A stretch of 64,000 nt of DNA from Rhizobium sp. R635 (GTDB lineage: Bacteria > Pseudomonadota > Alphaproteobacteria > Rhizobiales > Rhizobiaceae), in the NCBI RefSeq assembly GCF_002211285.1, contig NZ_LOKX01000034.1, positions 1 to 64,000 on the forward strand, read 5' to 3'. The position numbers and the translations under genes are program-made. Shown one piece after another: positions 19,061 to 27,497 of this stretch (position 1 is its first letter; every line of letters begins with the position of its first letter). The notes below the pieces were generated by a model, which searched no databases, had not been told where the DNA came from, and worked only from the letters and a program-made list of their open reading frames with translations.

Positions 19061-19217
19061 GAAGTTCCTCCCAAGCACGTTGATTATCGTGACAAATCAA
19101 TAGGACACGGATGCGGGCGAGAAAAGCGAATAAAGCGGAATTGCCAGCCTGCCGGCTTTGGGCATAACCTCGCCCGAAACGTTGCAACGCAGCATCGCGA
19201 TGTCAGGAGAAAACAGC

Positions 19218-19994
19218 ATGAGCAGATCAGTCGTCGTCACCGGCTCCACCAGCGGCATCGGCCTTGCGATCGCCACCGCCTTTGCCGAAACCGGCGACAA
19301 CGTCGTCATCAACGGCTTCGGAAATGCCGATGAAATCAAGGCGATCGTCGCGCGGCTTGAATCGGTATCGAAAGGCCGGGCGATCTACCATTCGGCAGAC
19401 ATGACCAAGCCCGCCGAGATCGCCGACCTGATCGAAACCGCCGCAAAGACTTTCGGCAGCGTCGATGTGCTGGTCAACAATGCCGGCATTCAGCATGTCG
19501 AGAAGATCGAGGATTTCCCGATCGAGAAGTGGGACCAGATCATCGCCATCAATCTGTCGAGCTCCTTTCACACCATGCGCGCGGCTATCCCGCTGATGAA
19601 GGCCAGGAAGCATGGCCGCATCATCAACATCGCCTCGGCCCACGGGCTCGTCGCCTCTCCTTTCAAATCCGCCTATGTGGCGGCGAAACATGGTATATTA
19701 GGCCTGACGAAGACAGCGGCGCTGGAACTTGCCGAATTCGGCGTGACGGTCAACGCCATCTGCCCCGGCTATGTGCTGACGCCGCTCGTCGAAAAGCAGA
19801 TACCCGATACCGCCAAAGCCCGCGGCATGACCGAGGAGCAGGTGAAGAGCGAGGTCATCCTCAAGGCGCAGCCGACGCGTGAATTCGTCAAGGCCGAGGA
19901 GATCGGCGCGCTGTCGCTCTATCTCGCAAGCGACGCCGCCCGCCAGGTGACGGGAACGCATATCTCGATTGACGGTGGCTGGACGGCAGCTTAA
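19218..19994 (+). CDS. bdhA: D-3-hydroxybutyrate dehydrogenase
   Basis: A 258-residue SDR enzyme converting 3-hydroxybutyrate to acetoacetate with NAD in PHB-cycle carbon use. It has the cofactor motif TGSTSGIG, NNAGIQHVEKIED, the catalytic S/Y-x3-K (SAHGL... YVAAKHG) and the family end ISIDGGWTAA. AGGAGAAAACAGC precedes the ATG at 19218, and the 258-residue length equals that of rhizobial BdhA. It is the first gene before xdhA and xdhB; in S. meliloti bdhA is reported to head a bdhA-xdhA2-xdhB2 operon, matching this order. Confidence 0.95.
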   Translation: MSRSVVVTGSTSGIGLAIATAFAETGDNVVINGFGNADEIKAIVARLESVSKGRAIYHSADMTKPAEIADLIETAAKTFGSVDVLVNNAGIQHVEKIEDFPIEKWDQIIAINLSSSFHTMRAAIPLMKARKHGRIINIASAHGLVASPFKSAYVAAKHGILGLTKTAALELAEFGVTVNAICPGYVLTPLVEKQIPDTAKARGMTEEQVKSEVILKAQPTREFVKAEEIGALSLYLASDAARQVTGTHISIDGGWTAA

Positions 19995-20022
19995 CCATTT
20001 GGAAAAAACAACCGGGAATATC

Positions 20023-21486
20023 ATGAACGACAGCATCCGCTTCATCCTGAATGGCGAGGACATCGCCCTCTCCGATGTCAGGCCGACCGAGACGCTTCTC
20101 GATTTTCTGCGGTTGAAGCGGCGCCTGACGGGCACCAAGGAAGGATGCGCCGAAGGCGATTGCGGCGCCTGCACCGTGCTCGTCGGCAGGCTCGCCGATG
20201 GCAAGCTCACCTATGAATCCGTCAATGCCTGCATCCGTTTCATGGGCTCGCTGCACGCCACCCATGTGGTGACGGTCGAGCATCTCGCCGGCCGGGACGG
20301 CGCCCTGCATCCGGTGCAGCAGGCGCTGGTCGATTGCCATGGCTCGCAATGCGGCTTCTGCACCCCGGGCTTCGTCATGTCGCTCTACGGGCTGTGGCTG
20401 ACGAAGGAGAAGCCGAGCCGCCGCGAGATCGAAAAGGCCCTGCAAGGCAATCTCTGTCGCTGCACCGGCTACGAACCCATCGTCAAGGCGGCCGAACAGG
20501 TGAGCCAGATGCGACCGAGCGCCCTCTTCGATCCACTGGAGCGGACGCGCTCGGAAATCGTCGCACGGCTCTGGGCCATGCAGGCGAGCGGCACCATCAG
20601 GATCGGGAGCGGCGAAGACAGTCTGATCGTGCCGGCTTCGGTCCAGGCACTGGCCGAAATCCTCTCGCAGGAGCCGGACGCGACCGTCGTCGCCGGCTCG
20701 ACCGATGTCGGCCTCTGGGTGACGAAGCAGATGCGGCGGCTGAGCCCGGTCGTGTTCATCAATCACCTGAGCGAATTGCAGTCGATCATCGAAAACGACG
20801 ACGGCATCATCATCGGCGCCGGCGTCAGCTATACCGGCGCCTTTGCCGCGATCTCGAAAAAGATCCCGGCGTTCGGGCGGCTGATCGACCGCATCGGCGG
20901 CGAACAGGTGCGCAACATGGGCACGATCGGCGGCAACATCGCCAACGGCTCGCCGATCGGCGACAGCCCGCCGCCGCTGATCGCCCTCGGCGCGACGCTG
21001 ACGCTGCGCTCCCTCGAAGGTCAGCGCAAAATACCGCTCGAAGACTTTTTCATCGCCTATGGCAGGCAGGACCGGAAACCCGGCGAGTTCGTCGAAAGCG
21101 TCTTCGTGCCCTACCCCAAGGCCAGCCGCTTTGCCGCCTACAAGATCACCAAACGCCGCGACGAGGACATCACCGCCGTGCTCGGCGCCTTCCTGCTGAC
21201 GCTCGACGATGCCGAGACGATCACCGACATCCGCATCGCTTTCGGCGGCATGGCCGCAACGCCGAAACGCGCTCGCACGGTGGAGGCCGAACTGATCGGC
21301 AAGCCCTGGACGGAAGCCACCATCGAAGCCGCCCGCCCCGCCTTCGACGCCGATTTCCAGCCACTCACCGACTGGCGCGCCACGGCGGAATACCGGCAAT
21401 TGACGGCGAAGAACCTGTTGACGCGGTTCTATCTGGAAACGGTAGGGGCGCCGGCGGAGCTCAAGCGGTTCGAGGAGGTGGCGTGA
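20023..21486 (+). CDS. xdhA: Xanthine dehydrogenase small subunit (2Fe-2S and FAD)
   Basis: A 487-residue subunit of the molybdenum xanthine dehydrogenase, oxidising hypoxanthine/xanthine to urate. Two [2Fe-2S] centres are visible: plant-type Cys42, 47, 50, 70 (GCAEGDCGACT) and Cys110, 113, 145, 147 (CGFCTPGF, CRCTGY). The FAD domain follows from about 190, with VVAGSTDVGLWVTK and NMGTIGGNIANGSPIGDSPP. The ATG at 20023 lies 28 bp after bdhA. A palindromic element separates it from xdhB. Confidence 0.95.
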   Translation: MNDSIRFILNGEDIALSDVRPTETLLDFLRLKRRLTGTKEGCAEGDCGACTVLVGRLADGKLTYESVNACIRFMGSLHATHVVTVEHLAGRDGALHPVQQALVDCHGSQCGFCTPGFVMSLYGLWLTKEKPSRREIEKALQGNLCRCTGYEPIVKAAEQVSQMRPSALFDPLERTRSEIVARLWAMQASGTIRIGSGEDSLIVPASVQALAEILSQEPDATVVAGSTDVGLWVTKQMRRLSPVVFINHLSELQSIIENDDGIIIGAGVSYTGAFAAISKKIPAFGRLIDRIGGEQVRNMGTIGGNIANGSPIGDSPPPLIALGATLTLRSLEGQRKIPLEDFFIAYGRQDRKPGEFVESVFVPYPKASRFAAYKITKRRDEDITAVLGAFLLTLDDAETITDIRIAFGGMAATPKRARTVEAELIGKPWTEATIEAARPAFDADFQPLTDWRATAEYRQLTAKNLLTRFYLETVGAPAELKRFEEVA

Positions 21487-21549
21487 TGGAGACATTGATC
21501 AGAACGCCCGGAATGCAAGCATTGATGGGAATAGTCGCGGCCTCCTCCT

Positions 21550-21692
21550 CTCCCTCATTCCTGTGCTTGTCACAGGAATCCAGCGCGCCCAAGTCCTTGG
21601 GCGCAGGAAACCCTTCTCCGTCAGCATATGAATCATTCACGGCGCAGACGCGCCGTGGCTGGATTCCTGTGACAAGCACAGGAATGAGGGAG
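21550..21692. repeat. Mosaic palindromic element E between xdhA and xdhB
   Basis: Perfect 34-bp inverted arms (21550-21583 and 21659-21692) flank a body with the CGCCCAAG-TC-CTTGGGCG hairpin and a GCGCAGACGCGCC motif, the same as element C. It lies inside a likely operon, so the transcript would carry a very stable stem between the two subunit genes. Confidence 0.9.
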
Positions 21693-21739
21693 TGCGAAGT
21701 AGCCGCATTCCCTAACTCCCTTCGCGGAGGACTGATCTA

Positions 21740-24079
21740 ATGGACAAGTCCACCTTCGAAGACCCCAAAGTCGTCATCTCAGGCCCCATGCACGGCTCGC
21801 TGCGCCATGATTCCGCGCACAAACACGTCACGGGAACCGCCGACTACATCGACGACATCCCCGAACCCGCGGGCCTGCTGCACGGCGCACTCGGCCTCTC
21901 CGACCGGGCGCATGCCGAAATCCTCAGCATCGACCTTTCCGAGGTCGCCGCCCATCCCGGCGTCGTCTGGGTCTTCACCGGCAAGGACGTGCCCGGCATC
22001 AACGACACCAGCTCCAACGGCAGCCATGACGAGCCGCTGCTTGCCGAAACTCTGGTGCAGTTCCACGGCCAGCCGATCTTTGCCGTCATCGCCGAGACGC
22101 GCGACGCCGCCCGTCGCGCTGCGCGGCTCGCGAAGATCGAATATCGCGACCTCCCGCATTGGAGCGATATCGACGGCGCGCTCGCCAACGGCAGCCCTCT
22201 CGTCATTACCCCGATGACGCTCCATCGCGGCGAGCCCGAAACGGAAATGCCGAACGCCGCCATGCGCCTGAAAGGCCAGATGCGCATCGGCGGACAGGAG
22301 CATTTCTACCTCGAAGGCCATATCGCCGTGGCGATCCCCGGCGAGGACGACGAGGTGACCGTCTGGTCCTCGACGCAGCATCCGAGCGAGATCCAGCATA
22401 TCGTCGGCCATGTGCTCGATATCCCCTCCAACGCCGTGACCGTCAACGTGCGCCGCATGGGCGGCGGCTTCGGCGGCAAGGAAACGCAGGGCAGCCAGTT
22501 CGCCGCTCTTGCCGCCCTCGCCGCCAAGAAGCTCGGCCGCGCCATCAAATTCCGCCCCGACCGTGACGAGGATATGAGCGCCACCGGCAAGCGCCACGAT
22601 TTCCTCGTCGATTACGAAGTGGGCTTCGATGCAGAAGGCCGCATCCACGCGGTCGACGCGACTTACGCGGCGCGCTGCGGCTTCTCCTCCGACCTCTCGG
22701 GACCAGTCACCGACCGCGCTCTCTTTCATGCCGATTCCAGCTATTTCTACCCACATGTGAACCTGGTCTCGAAGCCCTTGAAGACGCACACCGTCTCCAA
22801 CACCGCCTTCCGCGGCTTCGGTGGGCCGCAGGGCATGCTCGGCGCAGAGCGCGTCATCGAGGAGATCGCCTATGCCCTCGGCAAGGACCCGCTCGATATC
22901 CGCAAGCTGAATTTCTACGGACAGCCGGGTTCCGGGCGCACGCTGACGCCCTACCATCAGGAGGTCGAGGACAACATCATCGCCCGGGTCGTCGAGGAGC
23001 TGGAGGAAACGGCCGAATACCGGGCGCGGCGCAACGCCATCATCGGCTTCAACCGCGACAGCCGCTACATCAGGAAAGGCATCGCGCTGACGCCGGTCAA
23101 ATTCGGCATCTCCTTCACCATGACCGCTTTCAACCAGGCCGGCGCCCTCGTCCATATCTATCAGGATGGCTCGATCCACCTGAACCACGGCGGCACCGAA
23201 ATGGGCCAGGGCCTCTATACCAAGGTGGCGCAGGTACTGGCCGACAGTTTCCAGGTCGATATCGACAGAGTGAAAATCACCGCGACGACGACTGCCAAGG
23301 TGCCGAACACCTCGGCCACCGCCGCCTCCTCCGGCTCGGACCTGAACGGCATGGCGGCCTATGATGCCGCCCGCCAGATCAAGGAACGGCTGGTGGCCTT
23401 TGCCACGGAAAAATGGAATGTGGCCCCCTCCGACGTCGTCTTCCTGCCGAACCGGGTGCGCGTCGGCGAGAACGAGATCGCTTTCCCCGATTTCATCAAG
23501 CAGGCCTATTTCGCCCGCGTCCAGCTTTCCGCCGCCGGCTTCTACAAGACGCCGAAGATCCACTGGGACCGCAAGGCCGGCCGCGGCACGCCTTTCTATT
23601 ATTTCGCCTATGGCGCCGCCTGCACCGAGGTCTCGATCGACACCCTGACCGGCGAATATCTGATCGACCGAACAGACATCCTCCATGACGTCGGCCGCTC
23701 GCTGAACCCGGCGATCGACCTCGGCCAGGTCGAAGGCGCCTTCGTCCAGGGCCTGGGCTGGCTGACGACGGAAGAGCTATGGTGGGACGACAAGGGCCGC
23801 CTGCGCACCCACGCACCATCCACCTACAAGATCCCCCTCGCCTCCGACCGGCCGAAGATCTTCAACGTCCGGCTCGCCGAATGGTCGGAAAATGCCGAAG
23901 CGACGATCGGCCGCTCCAAGGCCGTCGGCGAACCGCCCTTCATGCTGGCGATCTCGGTGCTGGAAGCACTGTCGATGGCGGTGGCGAGCGTGGCGGACTA
24001 CAAGGTCTGCCCGAGGCTCGATGCACCGGCGACGCCGGAACGCGTGCTGATGGCGGTGGAGCGGATGAAGCGGGTGTAG
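21740..24079 (+). CDS. xdhB: Xanthine dehydrogenase molybdenum-binding subunit
   Basis: A 779-residue large subunit that binds the molybdopterin cofactor and purine. Signatures include RRMGGGFGGKETQ (about 238-250), TAFRGFGGPQG and GGTEMGQGLYTKVAQV (about 483), with the C-terminal GRSKAVGEPPFMLA motif carrying the catalytic glutamate. CGGAGGACTGATCT precedes the ATG. It acts with XdhA in the cytoplasm and needs XdhC for sulfurated cofactor insertion. Confidence 0.96.
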   Translation: MDKSTFEDPKVVISGPMHGSLRHDSAHKHVTGTADYIDDIPEPAGLLHGALGLSDRAHAEILSIDLSEVAAHPGVVWVFTGKDVPGINDTSSNGSHDEPLLAETLVQFHGQPIFAVIAETRDAARRAARLAKIEYRDLPHWSDIDGALANGSPLVITPMTLHRGEPETEMPNAAMRLKGQMRIGGQEHFYLEGHIAVAIPGEDDEVTVWSSTQHPSEIQHIVGHVLDIPSNAVTVNVRRMGGGFGGKETQGSQFAALAALAAKKLGRAIKFRPDRDEDMSATGKRHDFLVDYEVGFDAEGRIHAVDATYAARCGFSSDLSGPVTDRALFHADSSYFYPHVNLVSKPLKTHTVSNTAFRGFGGPQGMLGAERVIEEIAYALGKDPLDIRKLNFYGQPGSGRTLTPYHQEVEDNIIARVVEELEETAEYRARRNAIIGFNRDSRYIRKGIALTPVKFGISFTMTAFNQAGALVHIYQDGSIHLNHGGTEMGQGLYTKVAQVLADSFQVDIDRVKITATTTAKVPNTSATAASSGSDLNGMAAYDAARQIKERLVAFATEKWNVAPSDVVFLPNRVRVGENEIAFPDFIKQAYFARVQLSAAGFYKTPKIHWDRKAGRGTPFYYFAYGAACTEVSIDTLTGEYLIDRTDILHDVGRSLNPAIDLGQVEGAFVQGLGWLTTEELWWDDKGRLRTHAPSTYKIPLASDRPKIFNVRLAEWSENAEATIGRSKAVGEPPFMLAISVLEALSMAVASVADYKVCPRLDAPATPERVLMAVERMKRV

Positions 24080-24523
24080 ATGACCGCTGAGATGTCCGAT
24101 CCCGAAGACACTAGGAAGAGACGTCCAGGCAAAACTCGTCAGGCCCGTAAACTACGCCAAACCGAAACTGAAGAGGAGCATCGGCTTTGGGGCGATCTGC
24201 GAAATCGACGGCTGAATGGATATAAGTTTACGCGACAAGCTCCCCTCGGGACCTACATCGCCGATTTTCTATGTCGCGAAGAGCGACTGATTATCGAAAT
24301 CGATGGATTTCAACATGCCGACAATATGTCTGACATAGCTCGGACCTTGTGGCTAAATCAGGCTGGATATTCGATTCTCCGATTTTGGAATCACGAAATA
24401 ACCCGAGAGCGAAGAGTAGTCCTCGAGACGATCCTTTCGGCACTTGAAGGGCGAATATTCCAGCGAGATGATATCCTTCGCTTCTATCCTGCGATCGTTC
24501 GTTCCGAGGGTGTGAAAACGTAA
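24080..24523 (+). CDS. DUF559 family putative endonuclease-fold protein
   Basis: A 147-residue protein with the DUF559 (Vsr-like, restriction-endonuclease fold) pattern: LRQTETEEEHRLWGDLRNRRLNGYKFTRQ, then YIADFLCREERLIIEIDGFQH, where the D and E-x-D residues are the expected metal ligands, and RFWNHEI. Its ATG abuts the xdhB stop with no gap, so it is translated from the xdh message. Its GC content is lower than that of the xdh genes, and a long palindrome follows, suggesting insertion into the operon together with the repeat. Confidence 0.8.
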   Translation: MTAEMSDPEDTRKRRPGKTRQARKLRQTETEEEHRLWGDLRNRRLNGYKFTRQAPLGTYIADFLCREERLIIEIDGFQHADNMSDIARTLWLNQAGYSILRFWNHEITRERRVVLETILSALEGRIFQRDDILRFYPAIVRSEGVKT

Positions 24524-24538
24524 TGTACTTGAACCAGG

Positions 24539-24732
24539 CCCCCTCATCCGACCCTTCGGGCCACCTTCTCCCCGCTGGGGAGAAGAGGGAGCAAGACCCT
24601 CTCGTACTGCCTGTCCGAACTGTTGCACCGGAGAGCGCCCTTTTAGAACGGATGATGGGATCAACGGCGAAGCGGCGATCTCCCTCTTCTCCCCAGCGGG
24701 GAGAAGGTGGCCCGAAGGGTCGGATGAGGGGG
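24539..24732. repeat. Mosaic palindromic element F between xdhB and xdhC
   Basis: Two perfect 52-bp inverted arms (24539-24590 and 24681-24732, with ATCCGACCCTTCGGGCCACC in the left arm) flank a 90-bp interior. The arm equals the left module of element B. Transcribed RNA would form a very long hairpin ahead of xdhC. Confidence 0.9.
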
Positions 24733-24769
24733 TCTTCGCGGCATACTCCCAAGGTAGCGAGGTCCATCA

Positions 24770-25588
24770 GTGCTGACTGACCTCCCGACCTTCCTCGCCG
24801 CCCACCCGGACAGCATCCTCGTCGACATCACCGGCACGCAAGGCTCCACCCCGCGCGAGGCCGGCGCCTTCATGCTCGTTTCGGCGAACGCCCTCTGGGG
24901 CACGATCGGCGGCGGACAGTTCGAGTTCATGGCAATCCACAACGCGCGGGAGATATTGGCCGGAACCGGCGGCATACCCACCATGGACATCCCGCTCGGC
25001 CCCGAGATCGGCCAATGCTGCGGCGGACGCACTGAGTTGCGGTTTCGGCGGCTGACACAGGCGCTGAAAGAGGAGCTTGAAGCCAGGCTCGCCGGCGAAA
25101 TCGAGCATTTGCCCGAGGTGCTGCTCTTCGGAGCCGGCCATGTCGGCCGGGCGCTGGCGGCAGCCCTTGCGCCGCTGCCTCTGTCGGTGACGGTCGTCGA
25201 AACCAGGCAAGAGGAACTCGCCAACCTGCCGGATGGAACCCAGACCCGGCTCGTTCCGATGCCGGAAGCGCTGGTGAAGGATATTCCCTCAGGCGGCGCG
25301 GTCGTCATCCTGACCCATGACCACGCGCTTGATTTCCTCATCGCCCGCGAGGCGCTTGAGAGAACCGACCTCGCCTATACCGGCATGATCGGCTCGGCGA
25401 CCAAGCGCGCCACCTTCGCAAGCTGGCTTTCCCGCGAAGGCGGCGGCGAGCGTGGCTGGATCGAGCGGTTGACGCTGCCGATCGGCGGCTCCGCGGTCAG
25501 GGACAAACGACCCGAAGTGATCGCCGCCATGACCGCGGCCGAGATCCTGACGGCGCTTGCGGCCTACCGCATGCGCTCGTCCTCGTAA
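24770..25588 (+). CDS. xdhC: Xanthine dehydrogenase accessory protein XdhC
   Basis: A 272-residue XdhC/CoxI-family chaperone that binds molybdopterin cofactor, promotes its sulfuration and inserts it into XdhB. Motifs: ITGTQGSTPREAGAFMLV and GTIGGGQFE at the N-terminus, then a Rossmann part with LLFGAGHVGRALAAAL and YTGMIGSATKRATF. The start is GTG at 24770 with GCGAGGTCC upstream. The last 25 bp overlap a convergent small gene. Confidence 0.92.
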   Translation: MLTDLPTFLAAHPDSILVDITGTQGSTPREAGAFMLVSANALWGTIGGGQFEFMAIHNAREILAGTGGIPTMDIPLGPEIGQCCGGRTELRFRRLTQALKEELEARLAGEIEHLPEVLLFGAGHVGRALAAALAPLPLSVTVVETRQEELANLPDGTQTRLVPMPEALVKDIPSGGAVVILTHDHALDFLIAREALERTDLAYTGMIGSATKRATFASWLSREGGGERGWIERLTLPIGGSAVRDKRPEVIAAMTAAEILTALAAYRMRSSS

Positions 25589-25767
25589 TAGGGATCGCGC
25601 CCGTCGAGGAAACCGAGATCGCGCTTGACGCGGTCCGGCGTCGCGTTGAGATCGAGCCGGGGCAGACGGCAGAAACGATCAACGCCTCCCGCCAGCCAGC
25701 CGGCAAGGCGCCGGAAAGCGCCGATTTCCTGCCGCGGCCGGCTCTCTTCGATAGCTTGGCAATCCAT
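25564..25767 (-). CDS. Small protein of unknown function, divergent from the LysR gene
   Basis: A 67-residue protein with a good start (GAGGTGATGTC before the ATG at 25767) and a C-terminal segment, DRVKRDLGFLDGRDPYYEDE, that recalls the end of DUF1127-like small rhizobial proteins. The similarity is weak. It faces the LysR-type regulator across about 100 bp, the usual place for a regulated target, and overlaps the xdhC 3' end by 25 bp. Confidence 0.55.
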   Translation of the reverse strand: MDCQAIEESRPRQEIGAFRRLAGWLAGGVDRFCRLPRLDLNATPDRVKRDLGFLDGRDPYYEDERMR

Positions 25768-25797
25768 GACATCACCTCATCCGTTTAATGGTATGAG

Positions 25798-25825
25798 TTG
25801 CAGTTTGCCGCCAAAAATGCTGCAA
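25798..25825. promoter_or_regulatory. Candidate LysR-type operator
   Basis: TTGCAG-N16-CTGCAA lies in the divergent region between the small 25564-25767 gene and the LysR gene, where LysR regulators usually bind. The assignment rests on position and symmetry only. Confidence 0.35.
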
Positions 25826-25868
25826 TTCCAATCGAACGACCGTCTGCATGCATCAAGAGAACTTATCC

Positions 25869-26765
25869 ATGAAACTGTCGAAACAATTCCCGCTGAATGC
25901 GCTGCGCGTCTTCGAGGCCGCCGCCCGGCTCGGCAGTTTCACCAAGGCGGGCGACGAGCTCGGCATGACGCAGACGGCCGTCAGCTACCAGATCAAATTG
26001 CTGGAGGAGAATGTCGGCGAGCCGCTCTTCCTGCGCCGCCCCCGCCAGATCGCGCTGACGGAGACCGGCGAACGGCTGGCGCCGAAAGTGACGGAAGCCT
26101 TCGCCATGCTGCACGATGCGATGGCGACGGCGCGCGACAGCGTCGAAGGCACGCTCGCCATCAGCTCGACCCACACCTTTGCTTCGAAATGGCTGGCGCC
26201 GCGCCTCGGCTCCTTTCATCTGAAGCATCCGGCGATCGCGGTGCGCTTTCAGGCGACCTCCGACATCATCGACTTCGGCCGCGAACAGATCGACGTCGGC
26301 ATCCGCTGGGGCGACGGCAATTGGCCGGGGCTGGCGCTGCACCGGCTGATGGGCCTGGAGTTCACGCCGATGCTGAGCCCGAAGCTGGCGGAATCGGCAG
26401 GCGGCATCAGGGAGCCCCGCGATCTCCTGAAATTCGATCTCTTCGATGCCGGCGATGTCTGGTGGAAACAATGGTTCGAGGCGGCCGGGGTCACGGAGAC
26501 GGATCTCGACCGGCGCCCGCGCAACCAGCTCGGCTCCCAGGCGGTGGAAGCCGATGCGGCGATGGCCGGCCACGGCGTCGCCATCCTCAATCCGGCTTTC
26601 TATGCCGCCGAGATTGCGCTCGGTCGGCTCTACCAGCCTTTCGAACTGACCCGCAGCGACGGCAAGGCCTACTGGCTCGTCTATCCCGAAAACCGCCGCA
26701 ACGTGCCGAAAATCAAGGCTTTCCGCAACTGGATCCTCGAAGAGATGAAAACGGCCGCAGTTTAA
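25869..26765 (+). CDS. LysR-family (GcvA-like) transcriptional regulator
   Basis: A 298-residue regulator with an N-terminal winged HTH (LNALRVFEAAARLGSFTKAG, then MTQTAVSYQIKLLEENVG) of the GcvA-like subgroup and a C-terminal effector domain. GAGAACTTATCC supports the ATG at 25869. Its place between the xdh genes and puuD/guaD suggests, but does not prove, that it controls purine genes or its divergent small neighbour. The effector is unknown. Confidence 0.88.
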   Translation: MKLSKQFPLNALRVFEAAARLGSFTKAGDELGMTQTAVSYQIKLLEENVGEPLFLRRPRQIALTETGERLAPKVTEAFAMLHDAMATARDSVEGTLAISSTHTFASKWLAPRLGSFHLKHPAIAVRFQATSDIIDFGREQIDVGIRWGDGNWPGLALHRLMGLEFTPMLSPKLAESAGGIREPRDLLKFDLFDAGDVWWKQWFEAAGVTETDLDRRPRNQLGSQAVEADAAMAGHGVAILNPAFYAAEIALGRLYQPFELTRSDGKAYWLVYPENRRNVPKIKAFRNWILEEMKTAAV

Positions 26766-26832
26766 AGCATCCCGCGCCCGGCAACCTCACCAGGAAAAAG
26801 CCGTCATCCAGATCGGCTGTGCCGGTTTGGCT

Positions 26833-27165
26833 TCAAAATCCCATTTCCGGCGCGTAGAAGCAGCGCGGCGTGTTCTCGTTGGGGAACAGACAGAGGTGGT
26901 AATCGCCGTCGCCGGACTGCATCGCCTTCGTCATCGGCAGCAGAAAGACGTGAGCATGCGTGACAAGCCGGTGGTCGCCCGGCAGCAGCGTCACACGATA
27001 TCCATTTGGCGTCACCGCCACGCTTTTCGACGGAATCATCTGGCAATCGCCATTATGACTGTCGCCGTTGCAACAATAGGGGTCATAACTCCACCCCGAA
27101 GGTGCGTCGTGAGCCATCGCCAACGATGCGTATGCCATCATCACACACGTCAGAATGCTGCGCAT
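26833..27165 (-). CDS. Small secreted cysteine-containing protein
   Basis: A 110-residue protein with a signal peptide (MRSILTCVMMAYASLAMAHD) and a mature domain with five cysteines (CCNGDSHNGDC, HLCLFPNENTPRCF) and a conserved-looking RVTLLPGDHRLVTHAHVFLL. It is of the kind annotated as hypothetical periplasmic in rhizobia. GGAGAG lies 8 nt before the ATG at 27165 and only 2 nt before the ATG at 27171, so the former is preferred. Function unknown. Confidence 0.75.
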   Translation of the reverse strand: MRSILTCVMMAYASLAMAHDAPSGWSYDPYCCNGDSHNGDCQMIPSKSVAVTPNGYRVTLLPGDHRLVTHAHVFLLPMTKAMQSGDGDYHLCLFPNENTPRCFYAPEMGF

Positions 27166-27497
27166 GGGCATCTCTCCGTCGATGAATGCGCCGCCGATAT
27201 CTAACGGTTCTTATTATTTCATTCCGGCGGCCCGCAAACCTAACTGTATCCGCTCATCATAGTTTCAAGATCGGCTAATTTAGCAGATCCAGTATGAAAC
27301 AGTAATAATGCACGGCTTCTCGGCAGCTTTTAGGCACGGGGCGGCAGATCGGCGGCGCGTTCCGTTGATCATTCCATTGTTCCCTTGGGCTGCCACCGTC
27401 GCGAAAACCGACGGGCATGTGCGGTTCTTCAATCTCCTCTTCCCTCCCCGCCAAAATTTCCGCAATGTCACGAGTCGGAGGAAGATAGGGGAACTCG
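27166..27497. other. Intergenic region before puuD
   Basis: These 332 bp are less GC-rich than their surroundings and hold no convincing gene. They should contain the promoters of the small secreted gene (leftward) and of the puuD-guaD operon (rightward). I see no clear box. An antisense frame over 27275-27514 was judged unlikely. Confidence 0.4.

Noticed and set aside
21779-23686. A 635-codon minus-strand frame opposite xdhB
   Set aside because: A mirror of the codon bias of xdhB. It has no recognisable domain and no SD.
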